This document shows positions 52,401-63,988 of a DNA stretch of 64,000 nucleotides, piece by piece. Position numbers and translations under genes: made by a program. The notes below the pieces were generated by a model that saw nothing but the letters and a program-made list of their open reading frames with translations, had not been told where the DNA came from and did no database searches. The stretch is from Plutella xylostella (Eukaryota; Arthropoda; Insecta; Lepidoptera; Plutellidae). Positions within the stretch are counted from its first letter, which is position 1. The number at the start of each line of letters is the position of its first letter. The stretch lies in NCBI RefSeq assembly GCF_932276165.1, contig NC_063995.1, forward strand, positions 5,704,001 through 5,768,000. The letters are read 5' to 3'.

Positions 52401-55400
52401 GATATCAAGCTTATATTTCGCATAGATGGGGAGTACCCCAAACAAAATATTATGGTACTCCCTGTCCCACACAAGTAAATTGGGGCTTATATTTTTTCCA
52501 GTTATTTTGATGTGTATCCTTTTTTTTTCTTTGTTGTTTTGTATAAGTATACTGTGTTTCTTTTCTTTAAATCTGTATTTTTTTGTTGTTGCTGTCTATG
52601 TGTCGAAAAAATGTATCTTTATCTTCAAATCACGCCATCTATCGTTTGTTTTTTTTGTGGCTACTGTCTATAGAAGAAATTCCGTCATTGATAATTTTAC
52701 GTTACGTATTATAATTTTATTTTATTTTTATTTATTTTATTTTTATTTTTACATTTTCGTGGAGAATCAACAGCATTTTGTTAATAAATAATTATTACTT
52801 ATGAACACATAACAACTTGATGCCATTAACAGAATGAACTTAGTCAACCCAGTAAACCTAACACATCCAGAGGAAAAACAAAATCTCTTTCTCTCTCTCT
52901 GAAAAACATACTTAATAGCCCAAACTCGATGCTTTTAGCTATTAACATCTTTGAAATAAAATTGAGCCACCACCGTGTTACTGCCCTCATCAGATCCTCA
53001 CGAGACCATACCTCAACCAGCGGTGGTAGCTCAGTCGGGTAAGCGTCCGCTTCTCACGCCAGAGATGCGGGTTCGAATCCCGGCGCTGACATGTACCAAT
53101 GAGTTATTTTCTGAATTTAAGTACAATGTATACCATCGCTCTTACGGTGAAGGAAAACATCGTGAGGAAACCTGCATATTTAGACTTAGCACATCTAGAT
53201 ATGTGATCCCACCAACCCGCAGTGGACCAGCGTGGTGGGAAATGGTCCAAGCTTAGGAAGGCAGTTTAGACCTTGGGGATATGCACAAAGGTTCCACTCG
53301 AGAGAGCCAGGTGCAGGTACTGACACCCCCACAGAGAATAGAATAGAATAGAATAGAATACCTCAACCAGCACCAAGAGACTGTATTTTTGATCCCTAAC
53401 CTAATGTTCGTGCGTATTGTCATCACTTAGATCCATTCGCTATATTCCTGCTCCTCATCAGACCTTTACGAGACTGTAATATCACGAGAATATTGCACAC
53501 TATCTAATTTAATTTAATGTATTGAATATACTGGAAGAATTATGCTTCCTCAATTTCAAATCAAATTATGTTGGTGTCATAAAAGTTGAAAAAGTGCAAT
53601 GACAACCAATGTGCAGTGATTTTGTATCTGTACACGATAAGATCGCGAGCTGTCAGTGCTGCCTAAACCGACGTGACCCTTCTTTGGAGGCCAGCGGCCA
53701 ACTGAGTCAAACGTCACTTGTGTTTATGATTTTATAACACAGAAAGCCGCCATAGATATTTGTATGAAGATTTGAGGGAAAAAAATTGCTCAAGTTTGGG
53801 ATTAATTTACACAAAATAAGTGTGTGTTTATTAAAAAACAAGGTATTTAGCGCCTAGTCCAAGCCTTTAACTTTATAATATGATAAAAATCATATGAAAA
53901 TTCTTAATAATTACGACACAGTTGTTACAATACGGGAGTGTGATTGACTGGTTTTTCTTGATATTCTGAAATTAATTTACAGTTATCCATAATCATTTAC
54001 TTAAATTCGAATGATTCAGCACCTAGCTAGACTCTTCAACTACCTGTGTGATTTTTTTCAAGGCTGTAGAGCATCATTTACTACATAATTCTATGACAAT
54101 GCCAACCCTCGATTCCCTATTGCAGACCCTTAATGTATTTAATTTGACATCAAAGTATAATTAATATTAATATTTATAACATACCTATAACTAAAAACTT
54201 ATTACTACAACCTATAGCCACATATGCCGCTTTTATCGCTAGTCGATACAGTAACCTTTGAGAGGATGGATGAAAGATCAAATGGAGTTCAGCATAATAT
54301 TAAGTAATAATTAGATAAATGATTTTGATGCATATTAGGCAATGTTGAATGCATTTGATGTAAACATGCGTGCGTATAATCATAATCACAACACATCACA
54401 TCCCCTTAAAAAAACACCCTCGGCCTATACCTATAAGTACCGGCAGCCGCCCAACTGTGGCACGGGTCTACTTCCAATGAAGGAATCGTGCGTATATTTT
54501 GGAATAACTTCTTCTTTGCGGATCCACGAGATAGGTGTATCATCGAGATGAAACAATGAGCCAGTCCAGAACAACTAGAAACTGATCTTAGACCTCAGAA
54601 CCCTTTGGTATTACGAAGTAAACTATACAATATAACTTGACTGAAGAACATACACCATAAATGTTGGTAACTAGAACTTACCCTATATTTTTACGAACTA
54701 TGTGTTTACCTATACACCTACTTCATCTTTGTTGCTTCTAGAGCTATCTTTCTGATTCGATTTCACGGGATCCACTACACCATCTCTTTCACCCCCAGGA
54801 GGCAAAGGAAGAGCTAAACAAGCAAGCCAGCAAGCCGGCGGAAGACGAGCACGATGCCCTCGAGTCGGTGCTATCCCATGTGGGCGAGATGGGGCGCTAC
54901 CAGCGGCTGCTGTTCGCGGCCATGTTGCCCTTCGGCCTGGTGTTCGCCTTCGTGTACTTCGTGCAGATGTTCGTGGCCGCCACGCCGCAAGACCACTGGT
55001 GTCGCGTGCCCGAGCTCCAGCACTTGGATGTGGAGCTCAGGTAAGAGTTTGTTCCTGCGAGTTTCGCTTAAAGCGCTTAAAGCGACTGACCTGTAACGTG
55101 ACGTTGGATTATAACAGGTTAGTACAGGGAACCGAACCTCTTGCTCGAATAGATGATGTTACGTTATGGCTCACCGCGAACGTTACGATTCGGCGAAATG
55201 ATCAAATTAGTCGCCGCTTTTAGGATAAAAACATTGACTTATATATTACTAGCGTAAGGATAGGCCCAACCGCTCTAGAAAATGACACCCTCGCGTTGGC
55301 CCTAAAACCTCATAAATCTGTCATAATTTGTATGAATTTAGGGCCAGCGCGCGGGTGCCATTTTCTTTTGACAAAACGTTCTGACGGGCGTATCCTTCCT

Positions 55401-58400
55401 TTTGAAATCATTGGATAAAAAAGATTAGAAATACGGCTCTTCCTGCATGTGTTTTGCATATAGCAAAGGCACAAGGCACTATCCATCCATAATATTATAC
55501 TTAGGTATAAACTTAAACGTTTTTTTAAATTAAAAACGCTTAATATGGTGGAACTTATTATAGAAAGTAAAAATTTTGTAGAGTGTAGTTTCTTGCTATT
55601 TATTCTCCTGATGCAAGCCTTTTAGAAATTATGTTAAGTAGGTATTGTAGTTACCTATAATCTTTGATATTACATTGATTAATCTCTTGCCTAAGATATT
55701 AAATATTGTCTAAAAAATCATAAGTTTCTATTTAATAATTGTTTCTATTCGTAAAAAATTCTGACTCTAGCGTCACACTTGTGTCACGGCCATGCCTTTT
55801 AGGAACATTTTTTTCTTTCTTATAATACTTTTCAGGATAGGTCATTGAGTATATTGATCCCTTGAAAGAAGAATGCAAAACAAACAGTAGCTCCGACATC
55901 CAATTGTGTAACTTATCAAAGTTCAGGGTCAACGCGATACAGAGTCCAAACAGCTGAAAATACCTACTTGCGACTATTTGAATAATATTAAATATTATTT
56001 TAAATATAAGTAGGTATTTCAGTAATTTGAACAAATTCACAGAATGTGTATCCTTCATGGATAAAATACATACTTGTGTTGGTTCATCATCCTGTTTATT
56101 TATTACCGCTCTATTATGCAAGGGCATTATAGGCATGTGCTTACTTGATTGGTCAGATAAAGAACATCTATTATGTATTTCAGTATTTTTTCGCATGTCA
56201 CGAACATATGGGACAAGTGGACTCGGGTATCACGAATGAAGTAGTTTCGTGTTAGATGGTATTGTTTCATCACGACCCATCACGTCCCCACTGCTGGGGC
56301 ACGGGTCTCCTTCCAATGAAGGAAGGGTTTAGGCCTAGTCCACCACGCTGGCCAAGTGCGGGTTGGTGGACCCCAACACAAGCAAGCTTGTGCTGAGAGA
56401 GTTGTCGGGTAAGTGGGCAACCCGACTGTCAGATGTTTTCAAGCCGCCCGAAGGCCTCTGACTAGGCTAGGCTAGGTATTGTTTATTCATATCCATCTCC
56501 TCGGCAGAGGGAAAGAGAGATCCAATTTGCATTGTGAAATACTTTGTATACCCGAGGTATGTCTGTGCCTAGATTTAAACCCAGCTCAAAATATTATCTT
56601 GCCCAAAATATACGAAAACTTCAGTTGGGAACAACGACTTAAAAATTGTGTTTTTAAACTTGCCTTAGTTATAACTTTCTTTTTAGTACGTATTTTTAAT
56701 TATGCCGTCGTGTATTTTTATGGACTTTTGAAATAATCTGGAACCTGGAACCCCTTTATTCCTGAAAAGGCGAAATTTTGCTAAATTAAAACTCGTAAAT
56801 AAATGGTAAATTATTTTCGCGACACGTGATACGCGTAACTATCCGTATGATTGCAAAGGCAAAACTATTTTATAAATTATATGTAGGTTACCAACAGTTT
56901 ATAACAAAGACTGAAAAAAGTGAAAACCTAATAAACTGAATTTAAAACCATAGCGCACCGCATGTAATGCATCTAATGGGGCTAGGTATACGCTATACGC
57001 GCATGTAAGCTTATTTTAGTCCTTAAGGTCTACGTTGTTCTATGTTAACGGTTGTCAGTTTTTCCGCCGGATTACGTAATCGATTGGAAGGCCATTTGAT
57101 TGGTGGGCTGCATCGCTGCCAGGGTTTCAATTGGTTCTCGGTACCGTCAACACTTCTCTCTCATTCGCGCACATATGACGCGTGACATTGACATGATTTT
57201 ATCATACCCTATACATGGAAGTAATAATACAACAGGAATGCGCACTGCACCAAAAAAACGAGCCGACAGAGATAGTCAGCACGGAGCCCTCCATCTCTTT
57301 CTATTTTTGGTGACCATAATTTTAGGTAATTCATGAGACATCACTTCTAATCTATCATGTCGCGAATAGGTGTCGATGGTCTCAAAGTCACCTATTATTC
57401 GAATAATTCGATTGCAATGTAGGTACGAATGTATTTTGGTGATATGACAATTGAATAAACAAATGGGGTGAAGGTAAAATTTGTATAGATGTGTTGTTGC
57501 AGCGCAAACTGCAATGTAATATTGATATGTTATTTTTCCATATCAATTAGATATTCAAAAGGTTTGAACTAGCAACAACAATCTGTCTTTTTACCAAGTT
57601 GTACTAAGATGGACTGGTTTTAATTAAAGAGTTAGGATTGGCGTAAATAATAAGATGAGCGAAATCAAACAACACACATTTACAACACATAAGTATAATA
57701 CAATGTATAATTATTGGATTGTATTACATTGGCAGGAAAGCTGAAATTTGGGAAAATATAATTTTAAGTAAATAAAATTAAGTTGGTTGTAGTGTTGACA
57801 AGAAAGTGTCAAAACAGGTTAACATTAAACGCAACTATGTAAGTACCTAAAACCTGTTTACTCTGTGGGTGTTCCGTTTACATAGTCTAGTTGATGAAAA
57901 TCATAAGATTTCAAAAAAAAATATCTCAACCTAAGTGCTTCCGCCGGTTTCAAGCTTGATAAATTATCTTATAATACTCATATCTATCACAAAAAAAATC
58001 AACAGCTCATAACTCTTTACCAGCCTTATAAGATAACAGCCACAATAATAATGATACTTAGGTATAAAATAAAACAAAAAGTTGAATGAAACAGGTCCTA
58101 ATTAATGGAAAGTGATTCAAAAGTACGAATGAATGGTCACCCTAACCATAACGTCTCTCACAACAGTATAAACGTCATCCGTCATCTTGACAACTTCGGT
58201 CTTGTCGTAAAGTATTTAGAAAAACTACCAATATTTTTTATGAAATTATTATTCATACAAATACCAAATATTTAATTAAAATTACATGTTTATAATGATT
58301 TATTATTAATTTGTTTTGGAAAATGGTATGATATACAGTAGTCTATGAGTTAATTTCATATTTTTTTTGCATAGCTCTCTTTGTACAAAATCTACTAAAG

Positions 58401-61400
58401 TTTACACAACTAAATCCTGGCAATTGTTAGAAAGAGAGGAAGGGCTCTGTGGTAACCCTCTCTATCGGCTCGCGGCCTCTTTCACTTCAAATATAAATCT
58501 TAAGGTGAATTCATTAGGTCTATTTTTGTTTGCATCATTTTGGTGAGTGCGCATTCCTGTTGTATTATTACTTCCATGACCCTATATCAGAGAAAACTTC
58601 GAAGATGTGCAAGGTATCTTGTAGTGTATCTCGAATTCGATACTATGTGTTATGATTATGATATCATTTTTATAAATTGGTTAAAAATAAATCAAGATTG
58701 TTTACCGAAGAACCTATCCAGCTTTATTTCAATTTCAAATTCATTTATTTCAGATATAAATATGCATAAAAAATGTTAGTAACAATTTATGTACCAAAGT
58801 GTCACGTTGGAGATACATGATACGATAAATCTTTACGATCAGTCTGCACACTTTTTAATAGTACCGGTAGTTCCTGATCCAAGTTATCCAAATATTATTA
58901 TGTACTTATTCTTGTTTACTTTAAGAATACTACTTTACACATCTTCTGAAATTGTATATACTCAGGGTGATACCAAAGTGGTCAATCCTTACTAAGCCAA
59001 AAGAGGGTGACTCAGGGGAGTCAGGGAGTCTGCGGTTTTCTAATGATTTTGCCGTCTAAATCAATTTGAACTGTACTAGGTATCTAAAATATTTGTTTTG
59101 AGCAGCATTCTCTTGGTTTAGAAGAATACAATTATGACCGTGAACTTGAAGTTTCACTACTTACGGTCATAGCGTGATATTTTACGGTTATACGAGGTAG
59201 AGTAAGGAAGGGATCAACATGCTATCTTATCACAAGATATACTTATGTATTTTAGTGGTAATGACCTAAATAAGAGTTTATTCTTTCATGGATGAGTCAT
59301 AATCACCATTAATCTCATTTTGTACCGGAGTTTAATGTTTTTATTTTAGTTCGCTAATAAGCATGAGATGATGATAATAAAGTGTATTGTCTTTTTACTT
59401 AGTGTTTAATAAACGTAAGTATAAGTTGTTATTCATGAGCTCAGACGTAGGTGTAACGACACAGCTAAGCTGATGAAAGGACATTGATCTTTATGAATTC
59501 TGAAACTATATGTATGAGGGTAAAAGTCAATAATAATAATAATAATAATAAATAATATATGTAGGTACTTACCTACAATTTCGGGCTTCATTGTACAAAA
59601 TATTGCAAAAATATTTTAAAGAGTAGCCCTATTGTGTCTTCACAATAAATTATATGCACACGGCTTTTTATTGAGTTTTATTCATACTTCATCAAAAACC
59701 AATATAAGTGAAAATTTTATTGGCTACATTTTATATAGGTATTTCCTATGGTAAACATTATGGTACCTAACCTACTGCTACTGCGTTTCCCTCTCGCTGT
59801 GAAAACTGTAGGTAGGTATTACACGACAAAAAATAAATCATGAAAAATTATAACTAACATTTTGTTATGCTTGAAAGGCGATTGGATCTTGAATGTTCAG
59901 ATATGATTCATCAACACCGGCTCTACGGCTCATCATCACGCTTCCCATTATCATCGGAGGATTTTATAAACCTTTGCATTGATTAATTGATCTCATAGAA
60001 TCAACCAATGGTACTCGTATTATAACGGAAACGATGACATTTCCTATCAAATAATTGGTAACATTGGGACATGCTCCATTGTGCATGTCCCCATTGAGTT
60101 GAACTGTTTCATTAATTCATTATTGAGAATCGCGGATTCTGCTATATGTTTCTAATTATGAGCGCACCACCATACTTGCGACAACTTTCTGGACACTCGC
60201 GAAGACGTATTAACAATAGTTTTAAATCAGTTTTATAAGGTATTTGTGATCTCAAAACTCAGCGTTCAACAAATTACTTTTATTATTATAGCTTGATGTG
60301 TAATGTATTACACTTTCATACCTTTTCGTTAAAAATATCATACAGTTTCCGAATTTATACTTTAGAGTAGGTACAGGACCACGCATGATTATATTACGAT
60401 GACTATACTCCCAACAACCAAATTCCTACAAAATTTACCACAAACACGTAATCCTTCCAGAAAGAACCTCTCGATCCCGGGCGCGTTCGCGGGCGTGGAG
60501 CTGGACCGCTGCTCCCGCTTCGAGCGCAACTGGACCGAGGTGGCGCTGACGCTGGCGCCGCCCGACAACGCCACCCCCGTGGTGCCGTGCGCCGGCCGGG
60601 AGTTCCTGCTGGGGGACATCCCCTATCACACTGTCGTCAGTGAGGTGAGATAGAGTTCTGATATTGGCTTTCGTACAACGCGAACTCGGGTGTACCCTCA
60701 TTCATGCTGGGGCACATACCCTATCACACTGTCGTCAGTGAGGTGAGGAATTCTGGTATTTACCTTAGGCTGTTGGCGGAATGGCACGCCATTTTCCAGC
60801 GTCTCGCGTGCATATTCCACGGGTTACAATGAATACTAGTATGAACGCGTGCGGAGCAATCCCGCGTGCGTGATCAAATCCGCATGCTATTATCAGTGAG
60901 GTGAGCAGTTCTGATATTTGTCTTTGACGCTTTCATTATTATGTCCGGGATCTGAAAAAGTTCTTATGTCCTGTGACCTTATCCTATTTATAAATATGAT
61001 AGAGCTACCTACATATTGATGAATATATGAATATAATATGTAGGTACTTACTTGTACCTAATGCGGCAACACTATTTAATAAAATAAGGCACAATACCTT
61101 GTGTATTTTACATTTACTTATTTTTGTCATAAAAACTGCAGGTTAACATGTTTTATGGTATATTGGAGTAACAATAGTTAAAGCAAACTACTTATGTATA
61201 ATAGAAGTCTACGTCAAAGTCTACGACAGCTACCAGATAAAAGACAAATAATATTAATACCTGAGAAATATTTAAATTAGTATTTCTAGTTTTTTTTTCT
61301 ATAATCCCCTCGATTAGTCATAGTCGGCATGTGACAAGTTTGGAAATATATTTACATAACATTATAATTTCTTATATTGGGCTATAACCATAGAACAACG

Positions 61401-63988
61401 CGGACTCGGGTGTACCCTCGGGAAGCGTCATGGCGATCTTTCTTGATACAAAAAAGTCTGCCAATTTTTGCGGGGGGAAATTTTACCGTTTACCATGATT
61501 ATGTCTCATGGGACATATCATTATGAGTTTTAATTCCCAGCAATAAGGGTTACGTGAAGTGACATTTAATAATGAACACAGTGTCTTCATTTTTCTTGCC
61601 AATGGATGTAACAATTATCGATAAGTGTTATCGATGAATTCGAGAACATGGGTTAGAAATACTAATTTCAAATTAATTAGGTATACCTAGTTAAATTTCA
61701 TTAGGAATGATTAATAAACGAAGTCACCCGCTTTTCGCTGTACATTTATACTCAAGTGATAGGACGCGAGCCGTATCGCCGTTTTTGAATGAGTACAATG
61801 CACTGAAGTTGTCGAGTAAGTGGGCAACCCGACGGTCAGATGCTTTCAAGCCGCCCCTTCGGGCGGCCTCTGACTAGGCTTAACGACTGCTGCCGAAGCA
61901 GCAACCGGGACCCACGGCTTAACGTCCCGTCCGAAGCACGGAAGCGTCCAGAAAAGAACCATTTGAAATCGGTAACTCATGCTGTACCTACCAATAGCTG
62001 ACCGTGTCAGTTGTTGCTTAACCTCAGTGATCAGTTACGATTACTGAAGCCAATTCGACTACGGACGCTTCCCAACTATGACCTTTTTTGTCGATTAATA
62101 CATATCTACATACCGGTACATCACTATTGCATTTTTTGACATTGGTTGCTAGGAAACAGCTAATAACAATAAACCATGACCCGATCTGTGATCAAATCCG
62201 GAATCCGGATATTCTATGAATTGAAGCTGTCATTTTAGTATGTAAACAAATCATTTTCTATGAAACGAACGCTTTGCCAACTAGATTGAGTCTAGTGAAA
62301 ATTGAGATTGCAACTAGTTTTTATAAATCGGTGGGCCTTTCTGGCCTACCACCCCGCCAGAGGGGAACGTCTGCCTATTTCGTCTCCAGACCATTCATAC
62401 TCAATGGCTATAACATCTATAACTCATTACATTGTCAAACTGACGCAACTATTAACCGAGAATTATTATGTATCTAAAACAAGTGAGAATCGTGAATCTG
62501 TTAAATTTCAAGCGTTAGATCAAAAATTACAATTGTCATAAATGATGATGGGCACCAATGTATGGAAGCTGGGACCATCTCCAATAGAAATGAGTGATAT
62601 GTCGTTGAAAAGGTATTTTTTGCAGAATATGAATAACGAAAGCGGCAGTCCTGATTTACTGTCCAATTAGAATAATTGTACCTTGAAAGTTTTTATATTT
62701 TATTTCTGTAATTTTAATGTTTTTGTTATTTTTTCACATTCATTATTAATTTTTATAACAAAATGATCATCATTCATTATAATATTATATTTGTTTATTA
62801 TCTCAGTCAATAAAACCACTTGAAAGTAATTTCTCCCATTTTAATAATACGTGTTTACGTGTATTACGCCCTAACTGTCATCAGTAGAGCGATCCGGAAA
62901 AAACGCAGCACATTCTATTCGATAGTCTATTCGAAAGTGCTGTCAACCTGTCAACAGCAAAATGGCGGTGTATAGATTTGCGAAAGTTTGACAGCTATCA
63001 TTCCATAGGTCATTGTCAGAATAATATTGTGTACTCTGTGGTCATTTCATTCGAAAGGTAAAAAGTGTTCGAAAGTGCTGTCAAGTTGACAATAGTCGCA
63101 CTCGCATTCGATTCTATTCGTTAGCTCGAATTTTCGTGATACGGGTACTGGAGAGAGAGTGCAATGCAATAGAAAAATACTTCCTTCTGACGAATATATT
63201 TCAAAATGGACAACTTATACGGATTTGTCGTCATTATATTTTTTTGCTAACTTGAAAAGAGCGATCGAACGATGTATGTCTAATCTTTATTGGACATAGG
63301 TCCCAAAACGCCCATTGTCATTTGATAAAATTAAAAATATAATTTAATTTTATGCTATAAGATATACATCCATTTCTTTTCCACCCCCAGAACCTAGAGG
63401 TCACTCTCTAAATCGACGATCAAATGACCATGAATTGTCACGAAATAGGCATGCTTAATACAACGAGATAGAGCCGTGGATTAGAGAGTGACCCTCTATG
63501 TTTTATACCGGGTGTTCCAAATAGGGTATACCTACGTGTGCTTGATGTTATATCTAATGCCCGAAAATGAAATCAGAATGTCAAAATATGCGGAAAAAAC
63601 AATCATTTTCCATAGTAAAAACTTACGTAATCAACAAAGTTTCTATGGAAAATATTTTTTTTTGTCGCGAATTTTGACATTCTGATTCATTTTCCGGCTT
63701 AGATATAACATCCTGTACACGTAGGTTTCGGCTTAGTATGGTGATGATGATGACGTCTTCCATGCCGATGCGGCTACAGCGACTGCTTCTTGTTACTTAG
63801 GCTTAGTATACCCTTTTTGCAATACCCTGTATAAATTTTGCTCAACTGTGTGTTCCAGCGCGACTGGGTGTGCGAGTCGGCGGGGTTCGGTCCGCTGGCG
63901 CAGGCCATCTTCTTCGCGGGCTCCTTCGTCGGCGGCATCCTGTTCGGCTGGCTGGCCGACACCTACGGCAGAGTGCCTGCTTTAGTCG
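46424..63988 (+). CDS. SLC22-type organic cation transporter 2 (first four exons, runs off the right edge)
   Basis: Joined exons: 46424-46462, 54799-55040, 60461-60644, 63859-63988. 595 nt, about 198 residues to the last donor, phases matched. It aligns along its length with transporter 1: GEMGRYQRLLF, HWCRVPELQHLD, IPYHTVVSERDWVCES and the MFS signature GWLADTYGRVPALV. Exon end phases (0, 2, 0, 1) are the same as in transporter 1, and exon 4 is 130 nt in both, so the two are tandem duplicates. Introns are 8.3, 5.4 and 3.2 kb, far longer than those of transporter 1, and full of repeats. Function by family: organic cation or small-solute transport across the plasma membrane; substrate unknown. 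TM3 to the C-terminus lie beyond the window. Confidence 0.88.
48328..48592. mobile_element. mariner-like MITE, family CAGGGTGTTGCAAAA, variant
   Basis: TA-flanked, CAGGATGTTGCAAAAAGGGT left and an inverse right end near 48575. Inner arms contain CAGGGGTTATTCTGAACAAC, shared with 51475-51505. Confidence 0.55.
49200..49680 (+). pseudogene. non-LTR reverse transcriptase remnant (R1-like)
   Basis: Around 49215-49340, frames read FSCGVPQ, then a stop and a shift, then LLWNLAYNAVLQIKLANGVS. This matches the CGVPQGSVLGPLLWN..YN segment of R1/R2-group reverse transcriptases. The following 93-codon frame (49393-49674) probably continues the same protein. Stops and a frameshift make it dead. Confidence 0.6.
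50385..50785. mobile_element. mariner-like MITE cluster, rearranged
   Basis: Two CAGGGTGTTGCAAAA-type ends (near 50415 and 50785) and internal AAAGGTCACGTGACC; boundaries are not clean, probably two overlapping insertions. Confidence 0.4.
51425..51655. mobile_element. mariner-like MITE, truncated on the right
   Basis: GTCGCAAAAGGGCTATACTA left end, CAAGGGGTCATTCTGAAC arm and its inverse; the right terminus is cut where the CCCGACTGCC repeat starts. Confidence 0.5.
51657..52220 (+). repeat. solo copy of the CCCGACTGCCGAAGG repeat
   Basis: About 560 bp, similar to 26084-26605, starting CCCGACTGCCGAAGGAGGAG and ending GAACCCTCTGCTGG. It is the unit found twice, inverted, in the fold-back element at 25905. 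It has two small insertions relative to that copy. Non-coding. Confidence 0.7.
53022..53357 (+). mobile_element. tRNA-derived SINE of a second family
   Basis: The head has GGTGGTAGCTCAGTCGGG (A box) and GGGTTCGAATCCC (B box). The tail is (GAATA)n. A 14-bp target duplication ATACCTCAACCAGC lies at 53008-53021 and 53358-53371. Confidence 0.88.
54799..55040 (+). CDS. transporter 2 exon 2: TM1
   Basis: Acceptor TTTCACCCCCAG; donor CAG|GTAAGA. Encodes EAKEELNKQASKPAEDEHDA, GEMGRYQRLLF, TM1 and CRVPELQHLDVEL. Confidence 0.92.
55244..55414. mobile_element. MITE, family ACTAGCGTAAGGATAGGCC, short copy
   Basis: Ends ATTACTAGCGTAAGGATAGG and GGCGTATCCTTCCTTTTGAA; internal GCGTTGGCCCTAAAA and TTTAGGGCCAGCGCG form a hairpin. 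Confidence 0.65.
55732..56196 (-). CDS. unrecognised 154-codon open frame (doubtful)
   Basis: One of the longest unexplained frames in the window, in intron 2 of transporter 2. It has a hydrophobic middle (LLKYLLIFKIIFNIIQIV) and a basic end (KKEKNVPKRHGRD). No domain, promoter or homologue is evident to me. In AT-rich DNA of this amount a frame this long can occur by chance. Confidence 0.2.
   Translation of the reverse strand: MRKNTEIHNRCSLSDQSSKHMPIMPLHNRAVINKQDDEPTQVCILSMKDTHSVNLFKLLKYLLIFKIIFNIIQIVASRYFQLFGLCIALTLNFDKLHNWMSELLFVLHSSFKGSIYSMTYPEKYYKKEKNVPKRHGRDTSVTLESEFFTNRNNY
56268..56470 (+). repeat. partial copy of the CCCACTGCTGGGGCACGGG repeat
   Basis: Matches the first half of 42763-43143 almost exactly and stops at GACTAGGCTAGGCTAGG. 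Confidence 0.7.
60461..60644 (+). CDS. transporter 2 exon 3: extracellular loop
   Basis: Acceptor ATCCTTCCAG; donor GAG|GTGAGA. Encodes RKNLSIPGAFAGVELDRC, two NxT sequons and IPYHTVVSE. Much more GC-rich than its surroundings. Its last 36 bases recur at 60707-60742. Confidence 0.92.
60707..60905 (+). repeat. partial copies of transporter 2 exon 3 end plus donor
   Basis: 60707-60742 repeats the last 12 codons of exon 3 (LGHIPYHTVVSE) with its GTGAGG donor; a third, shorter piece at 60892-60905 keeps CAGTGAGGTGAG and the following TTCTGATATT. The copy of the 4648 MITE family (60777-60889) lies between them. Confidence 0.75.
60777..60889. mobile_element. MITE, GCGTGCGTGATCAAATCCGC family, copy 2, one end missing
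   Basis: Shares CATTTTCC..GCGTCTCGCGT and GCGTGCGTGATCAAATCCGC with 4648-4791 but lacks the left terminal repeat. Confidence 0.55.
60906..63507 (+). other. intron 3 of transporter 2
   Basis: AT-rich, with a partial CCCACTGCTGG-family copy at 61812-62070. GTGCTGTCAA pieces near 62940 and 63080 are short repeats. A 67-codon frame at 62274 is not convincing. Confidence 0.45.
63508..63829. mobile_element. mariner-like MITE, family CAGGGTGTTGCAAAA, next to exon 4
   Basis: TA-flanked; CCGGGTGTTCCAAATAGGGT left and the inverse of CAGGGTATTGCAAAAAGGGT right. A stretch around 63740-63795 (GATGATGATGACGTC) is an insertion. It ends 29 bases before the exon 4 acceptor. Confidence 0.65.
63859..63988 (+). 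CDS. transporter 2 exon 4: TM2 and MFS signature
   Basis: Acceptor GTGTTCCAG; donor TCG|GTAACT. Encodes RDWVCESAGFGPLAQ, a span and GWLADTYGRVPALV. Ends in phase 1. Confidence 0.93.

Larger units (their letters stand above)
46463..54798 (+). other. intron 1 of transporter 2
   Basis: An 8.3-kb AT-rich intron containing mariner-like MITEs, a decayed LINE, the solo CCCGACTGCC repeat and a tRNA-headed SINE (listed separately). About 50318-50341 is an inverted SINE-end remnant. 46800-47680 and 53400-54330 show nothing recognisable. Confidence 0.5.
55041..60460 (+). other. intron 2 of transporter 2
   Basis: 5.4 kb, AT-rich. Holds a MITE (55244), a minus frame of unknown status (55732-56196), a partial repeat copy (56268-56470), a (TAA)n microsatellite at about 59530-59553 and a MITE-end remnant near 58960. 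Otherwise nothing recognised. Confidence 0.5.

Noticed and set aside
52426..52791. 121-codon hydrophobic frame
   Set aside because: Low-complexity T-rich sequence giving Phe/Leu/Tyr runs; no domain.
1478..53095. tRNA genes at 1478-1545, 32583-32650 and 53022-53095
   Set aside because: They have A and B boxes but are SINE heads, with bodies, tails and target duplications; no proper acceptor stem.
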